Source of the DNA: Pseudofrankia nepalensis
GTDB lineage: Bacteria; Actinomycetota; Actinomycetes; Frankiales; Frankiaceae
Assembly (NCBI RefSeq): GCF_016786305.1
Contig: NZ_JADWYV010000039.1
Direction: 5' to 3' (one strand)
DNA length: 54,516 bases
A program made the position numbers and the translations under genes. Below are positions 17,566 through 25,800 of this stretch, one piece after another. Numbering within the stretch: position 1 is the first letter of the stretch; every line of letters begins with the position of its first letter. The notes below the pieces were generated by a model. That model saw nothing but the letters and a program-made list of their open reading frames with translations. It searched no databases and was not told where the DNA came from.

Positions 17566-17591
17566 GGAATCTCTGGTAACCCAGCGCGGTT
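17566..17591 (+). promoter_or_regulatory. SigR-type promoter of trxBA
   Basis: GGAAT at 17566-17570 and GTT at 17589-17591 are separated by exactly 18 bases. This is the consensus of SigR/SigH thiol-stress promoters in actinobacteria, and trxBA is the classical target in Streptomyces. The predicted transcript would begin near 17600, about 33 bases before trxB. Confidence 0.7.
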
Positions 17592-17632
17592 AGCGTGACA
17601 GCGGCTCAGCCGCGATGTGAAGGGAGCAGCGC

Positions 17633-18607
17633 GTGACAGCGCAGGAGAGCGGCGTTCGGGATGTCATCATCATCGGTTCCGGACCGGCAGGGTACACGGC
17701 CGCCATCTACTCGGCGCGCGCGAACCTGCGGCCGCTGGTGTTCGAGGGCGCCGTCTCGGCCGGCGGCGCGCTGATGACCACCACCGAGGTGGAGAACTTC
17801 CCCGGCTTCCCCGAGGGGATCCAGGGACCCGACCTTATGGACAACCTTCGCCAGCAGGCCGAGCGCTTCGGCGCCGAGCTGGTCGCGGACGACGTCACCG
17901 AGGTCGACCTCACCGTCACCCCGAAGGTGGTCAAGGTCGGCGAAGAGACGCACTACGCCAAGACGGTCATCATCGCCACCGGCTCCGCCTACCGGAAGCT
18001 CGGCGTCTCGGACGAGGACCGGCTGCTCGGCCGCGGCGTCTCGGCCTGCGCGACCTGCGACGGGTTCTTCTTCCGTGACCAGGACATCGCGGTCGTCGGC
18101 GGCGGCGACTCGGCGATGGAGGAGGCCACCTTCCTCACCCGGTTCGCGAACTCCGTGACCATCGTCCACCGCAGGGACAAGCTGCGCGCGAGCGCCATCA
18201 TGCAGCAACGCGCGTTCGCGAACCCTAAGATCAAGTTCCGGTGGAACGCGGTGGTGAACGGCCTGGACGGGGAGCACAAGCTCACCGGCGTCCGGCTGCA
18301 CGACACCGTGACCGGTGCGGACGACAAGCTGGACGTCTCGGGCATGTTCATCGCGATCGGGCACGTGCCGCGGTCGGAGCTGTTCCGCGGCCAGGTGACG
18401 CTGGACGACGAGGGCTACGTCCTCGTCGACGCCCCGTCGACCAGGACGAACCTGGACGGCGTGTTCGCCGCCGGCGACGTGGTCGACCACACCTACCGGC
18501 AGGCCATCACCGCCGCCGGGACGGGCTGCGCCGCCGCGCTGGACGCCGAGCGCTGGATCGCCGCCCACGAGGAGGGCGACGAGACCTCGGCGCCCGGGGC
18601 GGCGTGA
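17633..18607 (+). CDS. trxB: Thioredoxin reductase
   Basis: A 324-residue low-molecular-weight thioredoxin reductase that passes electrons from NADPH through FAD to thioredoxin. The FAD dinucleotide fold is IIIGSGPAGYTAAIYSARAN (about residues 10-29), the NADPH fold VVGGGDSAMEEATFLTRF, and the redox disulfide ACATCDGFFF (Cys about 139 and 142). The C-terminal FAD-binding GVFAAGDVVDHTYRQAITAA is intact. GTG 17633 follows AAGGGAG. A SigR-type promoter lies about 40 bases upstream, so induction by thiol oxidation is likely. trxA follows after 70 bases. Confidence 0.97.
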   Translation: MTAQESGVRDVIIIGSGPAGYTAAIYSARANLRPLVFEGAVSAGGALMTTTEVENFPGFPEGIQGPDLMDNLRQQAERFGAELVADDVTEVDLTVTPKVVKVGEETHYAKTVIIATGSAYRKLGVSDEDRLLGRGVSACATCDGFFFRDQDIAVVGGGDSAMEEATFLTRFANSVTIVHRRDKLRASAIMQQRAFANPKIKFRWNAVVNGLDGEHKLTGVRLHDTVTGADDKLDVSGMFIAIGHVPRSELFRGQVTLDDEGYVLVDAPSTRTNLDGVFAAGDVVDHTYRQAITAAGTGCAAALDAERWIAAHEEGDETSAPGAA

Positions 18608-18676
18608 GCCGCGTGTCAGCCTGAAGGCCACGGAGACCACGACAGACAACGGCACGACGAGAGAGAGAAGAGTCCG

Positions 18677-19003
18677 ATGGCAGGTGCCACCACAGCGGTG
18701 ACGGACAGCACGTTCGCCGCCGAGGTGCTCGACAGCGACAAGCCGGTGCTCGTGGACTTCTGGGCGGAGTGGTGCGGCCCATGCAAGATGGTCGCTCCCG
18801 TCCTGGAGGAAATCGCGGCGGCGCACGGCGACCAGCTGCGGGTTGTCAAGCTCAACATCGACGAGAACCCGCAGACGGCCCGCAACTATCAGATCATGTC
18901 GATCCCGACCATGGCCGTCTTCCAGAACGGCGCGATCGTGAAGAGCATCGTCGGCGCGAAGCCGAAGCGCGCGCTCCTGAACGATCTGGCCGAGTTCATC
19001 TAA
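18677..19003 (+). CDS. trxA: Thioredoxin
   Basis: A 108-residue classical thioredoxin, the electron carrier reduced by TrxB. The active site is FWAEWCGPCKMVAP (Cys about 32 and 35), with the cis-proline in MSIPTMAVFQNG and the buried Asp in VLVDFWAE. Length and termini are normal for the family. A ribosome binding site GAGAGAGAAGAG precedes ATG 18677. The TAA stop is directly followed by the repeat element at 19003, which forms two strong hairpins and may end the transcript. Confidence 0.97.
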   Translation: MAGATTAVTDSTFAAEVLDSDKPVLVDFWAEWCGPCKMVAPVLEEIAAAHGDQLRVVKLNIDENPQTARNYQIMSIPTMAVFQNGAIVKSIVGAKPKRALLNDLAEFI

Positions 19004-19490
19004 GGCGGTCGGCTCAAGGTCGCCCTAGGGGCGACCATCGCCGCTCCGCCGTTGGGGCGCTGAGCGCCCCNNNNNNNNNNNNNNNNNNNNNNNNNNNNNN
19101 NNNNNNNNNNNNNNNNNNNNNNNNNNNNNNNNNNNNNNNNNNNNNNNNNNNNNNNNNNNNNNNNNNNNNNAACCCACCTGGAACCGGGCCACACCCAAGA
19201 ACCAGGGCAAGCCCGGTCCCAGGCCGGCATCACAGCCACGAACCAGCAAGGTTCCGAGCGACCATCGCCGCTCCGCCGTTGGGGCGCTGAGCGCCCCAAC
19301 CCACCTGGAACCGGGCCACACCCAAGAACCAGGGCAAGCCCGGTCCCAGGCCGGCATCACAGCCACGAACCAGCGAAGGTCCCGAACGGGCGTTGGCGTT
19401 TTGTCGTCGGGGCGCTGAGCGCCCCGAACGCCTGGGACCGGCAAGGGCCGGAAATCCGGCGGCCTCGCCCGGTCCCAGGCCGGGAATCAT
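19003..19490. repeat. 127-128 bp tandem repeat array interrupted by an assembly gap
   Basis: The first element (19003-19070) starts at the trxA stop. It has two hairpins: GGTCGCCCTAGGGGCGACC (19019-19037) and GGGGCGCTGAGCGCCCC (19054-19070). The second hairpin recurs at 19281 and 19409, and AACCCACCTGGAACCGGGCC starts at 19171 and 19298, giving a period of 127-128 bases. The third unit has diverged. The element also occurs inverted at 31757-31826. Confidence 0.85.
19071..19170. other. Assembly gap (100 N)
   Basis: Exactly 100 N's interrupt the repeat array. The round length suggests a placeholder rather than a measured size, so the true number of repeat units is unknown. Confidence 0.97.
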
Positions 19491-20031
19491 GACTAACTTC
19501 ATGGAGAAGTCCCGGGCGCGTTCGGCGACGCTCCCAGACCTCCTAGATCGCCTACCTCCAGCAGACCTCCCGGATCGACGAAGTCGATCCGGGCCGGAAT
19601 CCCGGACTACGCCGATCCGGGAGGAACCTGGTCGCCGATCCGGCAGGAACCCTGGTCGGGCCCGCTGGACGCTCCGACCGATCCGGTATCGAGGATGGAT
19701 TCGAGAACCAGGGCCGCCTCGGTCTTAGGTCGGGATCCCGAGTCGGGAAGCAGCGAGGTTCCGGGATGAGCTGGCGGGCCGGGGCCGGTGGTCGTCGCGG
19801 GGCGGTTTCGCGTGTGTGGCCGTTCGCCCGGCCCGCCGGTCTCGTCGCCCGTTCGGGCGTGGGGGCGATGGCCGAGCCAGTTCTCGAAGGCGTTGCCGTC
19901 GAGCGACCCGTCGACCCGGTGACGAGACCGGCGGACGGGCGCATTTACGAACCACCAACCACCTCGGACAGACAGGACGGTCGTGCTTGCGACCCCGGGC
20001 AGTCCGCCGCCATCCCCTACGCTGGTGTCCC
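19491..20031. other. Intergenic region with GATCGGC-type dyads, upstream of cwlM
   Basis: The part 19541-19700 carries the repeat family also seen in the excisionase-like gene: GGATCGACGAAGTCGATCC (8-bp stem), GCCGATCCGGGAGGAACC and GCCGATCCGGCAGGAACC. From 19750 to 20030 there is no recognisable gene. TACGCT at 20019 is a possible -10 for a leaderless cwlM transcript. Confidence 0.5.
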
Positions 20032-21189
20032 GTGATGCTCCTCCGGCTCGGTGACCGTGCTCCTGGGGTGGCCGATGCACGCGCCGCCCTGGCCCACCTG
20101 TCCTTCCTCCCCGCGGCTCCGCGCCAGCCCGTGGAGGATGACGCGGCCATGGGACAGGGGGAGACCGAACTGTTCGACGCGGACCTCGACCGCGCGGTCC
20201 GCGCCTTCCAACAGAGCCGTGGGCTGTCCGTCGATGGCATCATCGGGCCTGACACGGCGCGGGCCCTCGACGAGGCCCGCCATCGGCTGGGCGACCGGCT
20301 GCTCTACAACGTGCCGGGCCACCCGTTCGTCGGTGACGACGTGGCGGCGCTACAGGAACGGCTGTCGAACATGGGCTTCGACGTCGGGCGCACCGACGGC
20401 ATCTTCGGCCCGCGTACCGAGGCGGCCGTCCGCGACTTCCAGCGGAACCGCGGGCTCGAGCCAGACGGTCGCTGCGGCCCACACACCCTGCGCGAGCTCA
20501 AGCGGCTGGAGCGCACGGTCACCGGTGGCCGACCGGACATGCTGCGCGAGTCGGTCCGCCTGCTGGTCCGGGGCCCTTCGCTACTCGGCATGCTGGTCGC
20601 CATCGACGCCGGTCACGGTGGCGAGGACACCGGGGTGGTCGCCCACAGGCTCACCGAGAGCGAGATCATGGCCGACCTGGCGGGCCGGCTGGAGGCGCGG
20701 CTACTCTCCTCCGGGCTGGAGACCTTCCGGGTGCGCGCGGACGACGAGGCACCCGACGAAGCCGAGCGGGCCAGGCGGGCGAACGAGCGCGGCGCCGACC
20801 TGCTCATCTCGCTGCACGCGGACGCGAGCGTCTCACCGAAGGCCGAGGGGGTTTCCTGCTACTACTTCGGCAACGCGCGCGGTTCGTCGGCGGTGGGCGA
20901 GCGACTCGCCGGCCTCATCCAGAAGGAGCTCGTCTCCCGCACAGACATGGTCGACTGCTGGACACACGCGAAGACCTGGGAGCTGCTTCGCCGGACCACG
21001 ATGGCGGCCGTGCGGGTCGAGGTCGGCTACCTGACCAACGAGCACGACGCGGCCGCGCTTGCCTCGGCGGAGTATCGGGCCACCGTGGCCGAGTCGATCC
21101 TCGCGGCGATTCAACGGCTGTACCTGCCGCCCGAGCAGGATCCGCCGACCGGTCAGCTTCGGGTCCCCCGCGTCGCCACTCGTTCCTGA
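20032..21189 (+). CDS. cwlM: N-acetylmuramoyl-L-alanine amidase-like protein CwlM
   Basis: A 385-residue protein with two peptidoglycan-binding domains. The first (residues about 3-85) includes DRAVRAFQQSRGLSVDGIIG; the second (about 95-160) includes TEAAVRDFQRNRGLEPDGRC. An Amidase_3 domain follows from about 188, with VAIDAGHGGEDTG, SEI, LLISLHADAS and VRVEVGYLTN. The zinc ligands His, Glu, His and the final Glu are all present. In mycobacteria CwlM, at this position after trxC, is phosphorylated by PknB and activates MurA rather than cutting the wall. The same role here is inference. GTG 20032 and ATG 20035 are both possible starts. There is no Shine-Dalgarno sequence, so the mRNA may be leaderless. 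Confidence 0.9.
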   Translation: MMLLRLGDRAPGVADARAALAHLSFLPAAPRQPVEDDAAMGQGETELFDADLDRAVRAFQQSRGLSVDGIIGPDTARALDEARHRLGDRLLYNVPGHPFVGDDVAALQERLSNMGFDVGRTDGIFGPRTEAAVRDFQRNRGLEPDGRCGPHTLRELKRLERTVTGGRPDMLRESVRLLVRGPSLLGMLVAIDAGHGGEDTGVVAHRLTESEIMADLAGRLEARLLSSGLETFRVRADDEAPDEAERARRANERGADLLISLHADASVSPKAEGVSCYYFGNARGSSAVGERLAGLIQKELVSRTDMVDCWTHAKTWELLRRTTMAAVRVEVGYLTNEHDAAALASAEYRATVAESILAAIQRLYLPPEQDPPTGQLRVPRVATRS

Positions 21190-21239
21190 CTTCCCGAGTG
21201 TCCGGAAGACCGGGAACTGGTCGCCGTCAAAGTGGGCCA

Positions 21240-21255
21240 TGTTCCACGTGAAACA
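21240..21255. promoter_or_regulatory. parS site 1
   Basis: TGTTCCACGTGAAACA matches the universal parS palindrome TGTTTCACGTGAAACA with one change. ParB should nucleate here to load onto origin DNA. Confidence 0.92.
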
Positions 21256-21335
21256 TGGCCCAGCAGTCGAGACAACGCCCACCGGTCCGCTCCTCATCGC
21301 TGACCCTGGCGACCGCTCCAACCGTGTTCCACTCA

Positions 21336-21351
21336 TGTTCCACGTGAAACA
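21336..21351. promoter_or_regulatory. parS site 2
   Basis: TGTTCCACGTGAAACA, identical to site 1 and in the same orientation. Confidence 0.92.
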
Positions 21352-21607
21352 GTCCGTCGCAGGCGGGACGGTGGTCGGTCCTCGGCGGTGGGCGGCCGGG
21401 TCGCCGGCGAGAGCCGCCCCGAAGCCTGTCGGTTGCCGCCTGCCCGACGAACGCGCGATCTGGTGCGACGCTGGGTAAGACGCCCCAGCTGATGCCCGCG
21501 CCCATACGCGTCGCACGCGCGACGCGGCCGCCCATCAGGAAGATTCCGAAACCGGCGCCTAGGCTAGGCGCAGCTAGCCGGATCCTTCGACGTGCGGAGC
21601 GCCCCCG

Positions 21608-22276
21608 ATGAGTCGTCGCGTCGCCAACATAACGCTCGACAACATCGACGACCTGCCCCAGCGGTGTCGCCGATGTGTGTTCTGGGAACTCGATCCCGTG
21701 GCGCGCAGCCGGGCGGAGGAGGCCGGCGGCACCGACCTCGAGAAGGAGGCCTGGGTCTCGTCGGCGCTCCTCGAGTGGGGGAGCTGCGGGAAAATCATCT
21801 ACGTCGACAACGTGCCGGCGGGATTCGCGATGTACGCCCCGCCGGCCTATGTGCCTCGTTCCGTCGCCTTTCCGACCAGTCCGGTGAGTCCGGATGCCGT
21901 GCTTCTCATGACGGCGAAGATCGTGGAAGAATTCGCCGGGCAAGGGCTCGGCCGGATGCTCGTCCAGGCGATGGCGAAAGATGTAATCCGGCGCGGATAC
22001 CGAGCGATCGAGGCATTCGGGGACCTTCGTCAAGAGGAGGGCACCCGCTGCGTGATCCCAGCCGACTACCTGCTCTCCGTCGGCTTCAAGACGGTCCGCC
22101 CACACCGGCGCTGGCCACGGCTGCGGCTAGAGGTGAAGAATGCCGTCACCTGGCGCGAGGATGTCGAGGTAGCCCTGGAACGCCTCCTGGGCTCCGTGAC
22201 CCCCGAGGGCATTCTTCGCCCCGTAGGCGGCGGCACCCCCGCCCCGACCCCCGCCCCGACCCCCGCGCCTGCCTGA
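21608..22276 (+). CDS. GNAT-family N-acetyltransferase
   Basis: A 222-residue protein with a GNAT fold. The acetyl-CoA loop is EEFAGQGLGRMLVQAMAKDV (the Q/RxxGxG/A motif), preceded by strands such as GKIIYVDNVPAGFAMYAPPA and followed by YLLSVGFKTVRPH. The N-terminal RCRRCVFWELDP is Cys-rich and may bind metal. The C-terminus is a short PAPTPAPTPAPA tail. Members of this family are often found next to parB in streptomycete-type origin regions. The acceptor substrate is unknown. ATG 21608 follows a GGAG. It is convergent with parB, and a hairpin at 22299-22340 may end its transcript. Confidence 0.85.
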   Translation: MSRRVANITLDNIDDLPQRCRRCVFWELDPVARSRAEEAGGTDLEKEAWVSSALLEWGSCGKIIYVDNVPAGFAMYAPPAYVPRSVAFPTSPVSPDAVLLMTAKIVEEFAGQGLGRMLVQAMAKDVIRRGYRAIEAFGDLRQEEGTRCVIPADYLLSVGFKTVRPHRRWPRLRLEVKNAVTWREDVEVALERLLGSVTPEGILRPVGGGTPAPTPAPTPAPA

Positions 22277-22298
22277 CGAGCCCCACTGGCCCGGAGTC

Positions 22299-22340
22299 AA
22301 ACCGGCTGCCTTCCCAGGAGTACGGGCAAGGCAGCCGTTT
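22299..22340 (+). terminator. Hairpin downstream of the GNAT gene
   Basis: CGGCTGCCTT (22303-22312) pairs with AAGGCAGCCG (22328-22337), and flanking AAA/TTT pairs extend it across one bulged base. The loop is 15 bases. The tail (TTTGCTCG) is only weakly T-rich. Confidence 0.55.
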
Positions 22341-22518
22341 GCTCGTGCGCTCGCAAGCGTTGGCCTGATCGATCGCCTCCCGCGGCGAGCCACCGGGCAC
22401 CAGCGGGAGCGCACGACAAATCGCGTCTCCGGCCAGGAGGCGCACCGCCCGCGGATCGGGGACCCGATCCGGCCTGTGGGCGGCACCTGGCCGCGGGCAC
22501 CCACCGGGACCGAAAGAA

Positions 22519-22546
22519 GCGGGCCACCGGAGTCCCGGTGGCCCGC
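22519..22546 (-). terminator. Intrinsic terminator of the parAB transcript
   Basis: GCGGGCCACCGG and CCGGTGGCCCGC form a perfect 12-bp stem with a 4-base loop. Read leftwards the hairpin is followed by TTCTTTCGG, a T-rich tail, 83 bases beyond the parB stop. Confidence 0.75.
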
Positions 22547-22628
22547 TCAGGCCCAGCCAACGCACGCCGTCACCGCCCCGCCAGGCGCGCCGGGTCGGGC
22601 CGACCCGGCCAGGCTGCCCGGCCCGGCT

Positions 22629-23564
22629 TTAGGAGCCGGGCGTCATCGTGGCGACGATGCGTTCCAAATCCTCGAGGCTGGCGAACTCGACGGTGATTTT
22701 GCCGCGGTTGCGGCCCATGTCGACCTTTACCTTGGTGTCGAGGCGGTCAGCGAGACGGTCGGCGATCTGGGTCAGCGCCGGGGCGGCCTGGCGTGGCGCC
22801 CGCGGGGCGCGCTTGCGCGGCCCCTCCTCTCCGAGCGCCACGATCTCCTCGACCGCGCGCACGGAGAGTCCTTCGGCGACGATCCGGGTCGCCAACCGAT
22901 CCTGCGCCTCCGGGTCAGACAGCGCGAGCAGCGCGCGGGCGTGGCCGGCCGACAGTACGCCGGCCGCGACCCGGCGCTGGACCGCCGGCGGCAGACCCAT
23001 CAGCCTGATCGTGTTCGTCACGTGCGACCGCGACCGGCCGAGCTTGCTGGCGAGCTGGTCGTGGGTGGCGCCGAACTCACGCAGCAGCTGCTCGTAGGCG
23101 GCCGCCTCCTCCAGCGGGTTGAGCTGCTGGCGGTGCAGGTTCTCGAGGAGCGCGTCGCGCAGCATCGCGTCATCCGCGGTCTCCCGGACGATCGCGGGGA
23201 TGTCCAGCAGGCCGGCGAGCTTGGAGGCCCGCCAGCGGCGTTCCCCCATCACCAGCTCGTACCGGTCCGGCAGCACCTCCCGGACGACGATCGGCTGCAG
23301 CAGGCCGACCTCGCGCAGGCTCGCCGCGAGCTCCTCCAGCGCTTCCTCGTCGAAGTGCGTCCGGGGCTGGCGAGAGTTCGGCTGCACCGAGTCGACCGGG
23401 ATCTCCCGGAAGACGGCCCCGTGAACCGGCAGCGGCGCCGACGCGAGCCGGGCTCCGTTGCCGCTCTCGCCGCCGCTCGGATAGCCGTCGTAGCCCTCCG
23501 GCGCGGTCGGGATGAGCGCTCCGAGCCCTCTGCCGAGGCCACCGACCCGGCGTGGCGCGCTCAT
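22629..23564 (-). CDS. parB: Chromosome-partitioning protein ParB
   Basis: A 311-residue ParB CTPase that loads at parS and spreads to form the origin complex. The N-terminal tip RRVGGLGRGLGALIP resembles the conserved segment that contacts ParA. The CTP-binding domain holds NSRQPRTHFDEEALEELAAS, the GERRWRA motif in YELVMGERRWRASKLAG, and ENLHRQQLNPLEEAAAYEQL. The parS-reading helix-turn-helix is THDQLASKLGRSRSHVTNTI (about residues 167-186). A short dimerisation domain ends the protein. Its ATG overlaps the parA stop by four bases (ATGA), so the pair is translationally coupled. Three parS sites lie within 2 kb. Confidence 0.97.
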   Translation of the reverse strand: MSAPRRVGGLGRGLGALIPTAPEGYDGYPSGGESGNGARLASAPLPVHGAVFREIPVDSVQPNSRQPRTHFDEEALEELAASLREVGLLQPIVVREVLPDRYELVMGERRWRASKLAGLLDIPAIVRETADDAMLRDALLENLHRQQLNPLEEAAAYEQLLREFGATHDQLASKLGRSRSHVTNTIRLMGLPPAVQRRVAAGVLSAGHARALLALSDPEAQDRLATRIVAEGLSVRAVEEIVALGEEGPRKRAPRAPRQAAPALTQIADRLADRLDTKVKVDMGRNRGKITVEFASLEDLERIVATMTPGS

Positions 23565-24550
23565 CGGTTACCTCCCGCGCCGTTCGGCGTCTCGACGCCG
23601 CGCTCGGCCAGCTCCCGGGCGGCGGCCAGGTAGGACAGCGAGCCGCGGGAGACCGGGTCGTAGGTCAGCGCGGACTGGCCGTAGCTCGGGGCTTCGGCGA
23701 GCCGGACGTTGCGGGGGATCGTGGTGCCCAGCACCCGGTCGCCGAAGTGATCCTTGACCTCCTGGACCACCTGGTCGGCGAGGCGTGTGCGGGAGTCGTA
23801 CATGGTGAGCAGGATCGTGGAAAGCCGCAGCTCCTGGTTCAGGTGGGCCTGCACCAGGTCGACGTTGCGCAACAGCTGCCCGAGACCCTCCAGCGCGTAG
23901 TACTCACACTGAATCGGGATGAGCAGTTCCTTCGCCGCGACCAGCGCGTTCACGGTCAGCAGGCCCAGCGACGGCGGACAGTCGATGAAGACGTAGTCGA
24001 CCTCGTGGGACAGCGACGCGATCGCGCGGCGCAGCCGGCCCTCGCGGGCCACCATCGAGACCAGCTCGATCTCCGCGCCGGCGAGGTCGATCGTGGCGGG
24101 CGCACAGAAGAGGCCCTCCGCCTCCCCGGACTGCGCGATCACCTCGTCGAGCGGCCGGTCGCCGAGGAGCACCTCGTAGATGGACGGCGTACCCGAGCGG
24201 TGTTCGACCCCGAGAGCCGTGGAGGCGTTGCCCTGAGGGTCCAGGTCGATGACCAGCACCCGGATGCCGTGCATCGCCAGTGCGGCCGAGAGGTTGACGG
24301 TTGTCGTGGTCTTGCCGACGCCACCCTTTTGGTTGGCGACCGCGAAGATCCGCTGCCGGCTGGGTCGTGGGAAGGGACGTCGTCGTTCCATAGTCAGTGC
24401 TTCCACCGCTGCTGCCGCCGCCGCTCCGATCGGGGTCGACGTGTCCAAGGGGTCCATCCCGAGACCTGCCGACGCTGTTTCACGTGGAACACGCCTGTCC
24501 GCGTGTCCGCCGTTGCTGTTCACGTGCTGTCTGTCCACGCTGCCTGCCAT
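23561..24550 (-). CDS. parA: Chromosome-partitioning ATPase ParA
   Basis: A 329-residue ParA/Soj ATPase that binds DNA nonspecifically and moves ParB-bound origins. The deviant Walker A is NQKGGVGKTTTTVNLSAAL, Walker A' VLVIDLDPQGNASTALGV, Walker B YVFIDCPPSLGLLTVNA. ATG 24550 is chosen because GGGGGAG stands nine bases before it. An upstream GTG at 24643 lacks a ribosome binding site. The first 75 residues include VPRETA, which is the translation of a parS site (24476), as seen in other actinobacterial parA genes. The start overlaps the 3' end of rsmG by 71 bases. Confidence 0.95.
   Translation of the reverse strand: MAGSVDRQHVNSNGGHADRRVPRETASAGLGMDPLDTSTPIGAAAAAAVEALTMERRRPFPRPSRQRIFAVANQKGGVGKTTTTVNLSAALAMHGIRVLVIDLDPQGNASTALGVEHRSGTPSIYEVLLGDRPLDEVIAQSGEAEGLFCAPATIDLAGAEIELVSMVAREGRLRRAIASLSHEVDYVFIDCPPSLGLLTVNALVAAKELLIPIQCEYYALEGLGQLLRNVDLVQAHLNQELRLSTILLTMYDSRTRLADQVVQEVKDHFGDRVLGTTIPRNVRLAEAPSYGQSALTYDPVSRGSLSYLAAARELAERGVETPNGAGGNR
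24476..24491. promoter_or_regulatory. parS site 3, inside parA and over the rsmG stop
   Basis: TGTTTCACGTGGAACA is the exact reverse complement of parS sites 1 and 2. It encodes part of the ParA N-terminus and also contains the rsmG stop codon (24480-24482), so one 16-mer serves three purposes. Confidence 0.9.
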
Positions 24551-25229
24551 CGTGCCGGTCTCCCCCGCCGCGTCGACCCGCTCCGTCAGCCGCTCGCTCC
24601 GCCGCGACCACGCGAGTGGGTTCGACCAGCCGGTCTGCTCCACACATCAGGACCCGCGGGTCCCGCCATCCCTGCGACCGCAGGCCGTCTCGCGCTTCCG
24701 CGAACTCCTCGTCGACTCGCGAACCCCGCATTGCAAGCATGACACCTCCGGGTCGCACAACCGGAAGCAGCATGCCGCCCAAACGCTCCAATGGCGCCAC
24801 TGCCCGGGCGACGGCGACATCCCACCGTAGCCCGTCCTTACCGACACCGACGTCCGGCGCGCGGCCGCGCAGCACGGACATGCGGCTCTCGGCGCCCAGC
24901 GCGGCGACGACCTCGCGGAGGAAGACGCAGCGACGCTCCATCGGCTCCAGGAACACCACCCGAAGGTCCGGCCGGGCCAACGCCAGCGGCACCCCGGGCA
25001 GCCCGGCGCCGCTGCCCACGTCCACCACCGTCGTCTCGGGCGGGACCACCTCGGCGAGCACCGCGCAGTTCAGCAGGTGCCGCTCCCACAGCCGGTCCGC
25101 CTCGCGTGGGCCAATCAGCCCACGCTCGACGCCCGCCGTGGCGAGCAGCTCGGCATAACGGACCGCGCTGGCGAGCTCGGCGCCGAACAGCTCGCCGGCC
25201 GCCGCCGGCGGGGCGCCGACCACACTCAT
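24480..25229 (-). CDS. rsmG: 16S rRNA (guanine-N7) methyltransferase RsmG (GidB)
   Basis: A 249-residue SAM-dependent methyltransferase that modifies a conserved G near the 530 loop of 16S rRNA; loss gives low-level streptomycin resistance. The SAM motif is VVDVGSGAGLPGVPLALARP, followed by RVVFLEPMERRCVFL and the VAVARAVAPL substrate segment. The leading LIGPREADRLWERHLLNCAV is also typical of RsmG. ATG 25229 has GGAG eight bases upstream. The frame extends to 25547, but that part is a repeat-derived leader with no family similarity. The C-terminal 25 residues are Arg/Gln-rich, and the stop lies within a parS site. Confidence 0.95.
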   Translation of the reverse strand: MSVVGAPPAAAGELFGAELASAVRYAELLATAGVERGLIGPREADRLWERHLLNCAVLAEVVPPETTVVDVGSGAGLPGVPLALARPDLRVVFLEPMERRCVFLREVVAALGAESRMSVLRGRAPDVGVGKDGLRWDVAVARAVAPLERLGGMLLPVVRPGGVMLAMRGSRVDEEFAEARDGLRSQGWRDPRVLMCGADRLVEPTRVVAAERAADGAGRRGGGDRHDGRQRGQTAREQQRRTRGQACST

Positions 25230-25800
25230 CGGGCCACTCCAGGATGGGATCGAGACCAGGGCCGGGAACAGGACCGGGAACAGGCTGCCAGGCAGCCACG
25301 CAAACGCCGCACCCAACAAGCATCCACGACGTGCCCGGCAACCCGCGCGAAGCCGGGCCGCGCCGCCGCCTGACCGTGCCCCGCCCGCCATGCCGAAGGC
25401 CGGATCTGTCAGGCCAGACCGGCGCTTCAGCTCCCGCCCGCCTCGTCCCTTGCTCCCAAGCAAGATCCAGTATGTCGCCCAGTCGTGGGCCGGCGCCAGC
25501 GTCTTGTCCGTCGGAGCGCGGTCCATGGACCGCGCTCCGACGGACAAGTTCCGACGGACAAGTCCGGGAGCAGTGGCGATCCAGGAAGGTCAGGGCCCGA
25601 GGGCGGGGCGGGGCCGCCGACCTGTTCGCCGTGTCGCGGGCCATGGCGCGCGTTCTAGCTGACACTTCGGGCGCGCCACCCCGGGACGGGCGGGAAGCGG
25701 CAGGGCGAACGTCGCTCACCTCGCCACATCAGGTCGCGAGCTACGAGGAGTGGCCCGCCGGCGGCCAGCCCGGCATCCTGCCTGGTCAGGAACGCCGGTC
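25230..25800. other. Intergenic region between rsmG and the GT-C gene
   Basis: About 570 bases that would be a short gap in relatives where jag and rsmG are adjacent. It contains a 46-bp perfect palindrome at 25503-25548. The open frames are GC-rich shadows without ribosome binding sites. Confidence 0.5.
25503..25548. repeat. 46-bp perfect palindrome
   Basis: Two 23-base arms meet at the NcoI-like centre CCATGG. Each arm contains TTGTCCGTCGGAGCGCGG or its complement. A further half-copy, CCGACGGACAAG, follows at 25551-25562. It resembles the 3627 palindrome in length and perfection, but the sequence differs. Possible roles are bidirectional termination or protein binding. Confidence 0.75.

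Larger units (their letters stand above)
21190..21607. other. Intergenic region carrying two parS sites
   Basis: The region between cwlM and the GNAT gene encodes nothing recognisable but holds two 16-bp parS sites at 21240 and 21336, 96 bases apart. The first lies inside a longer dyad, GGGCCATGTTCCACGTGAAA continuing to CATGGCCC. Confidence 0.7.
22277..22628. other. Convergent intergenic region with two terminator hairpins
   Basis: This region between the 3' ends of the GNAT gene and parB holds one hairpin for each strand, described separately. No gene is seen. Confidence 0.6.

Noticed and set aside
24501..24520. Fourth parS near parA (TTCACGTG)
   Set aside because: Only the central CACGTG and a few flanking bases match; the palindrome is not preserved.
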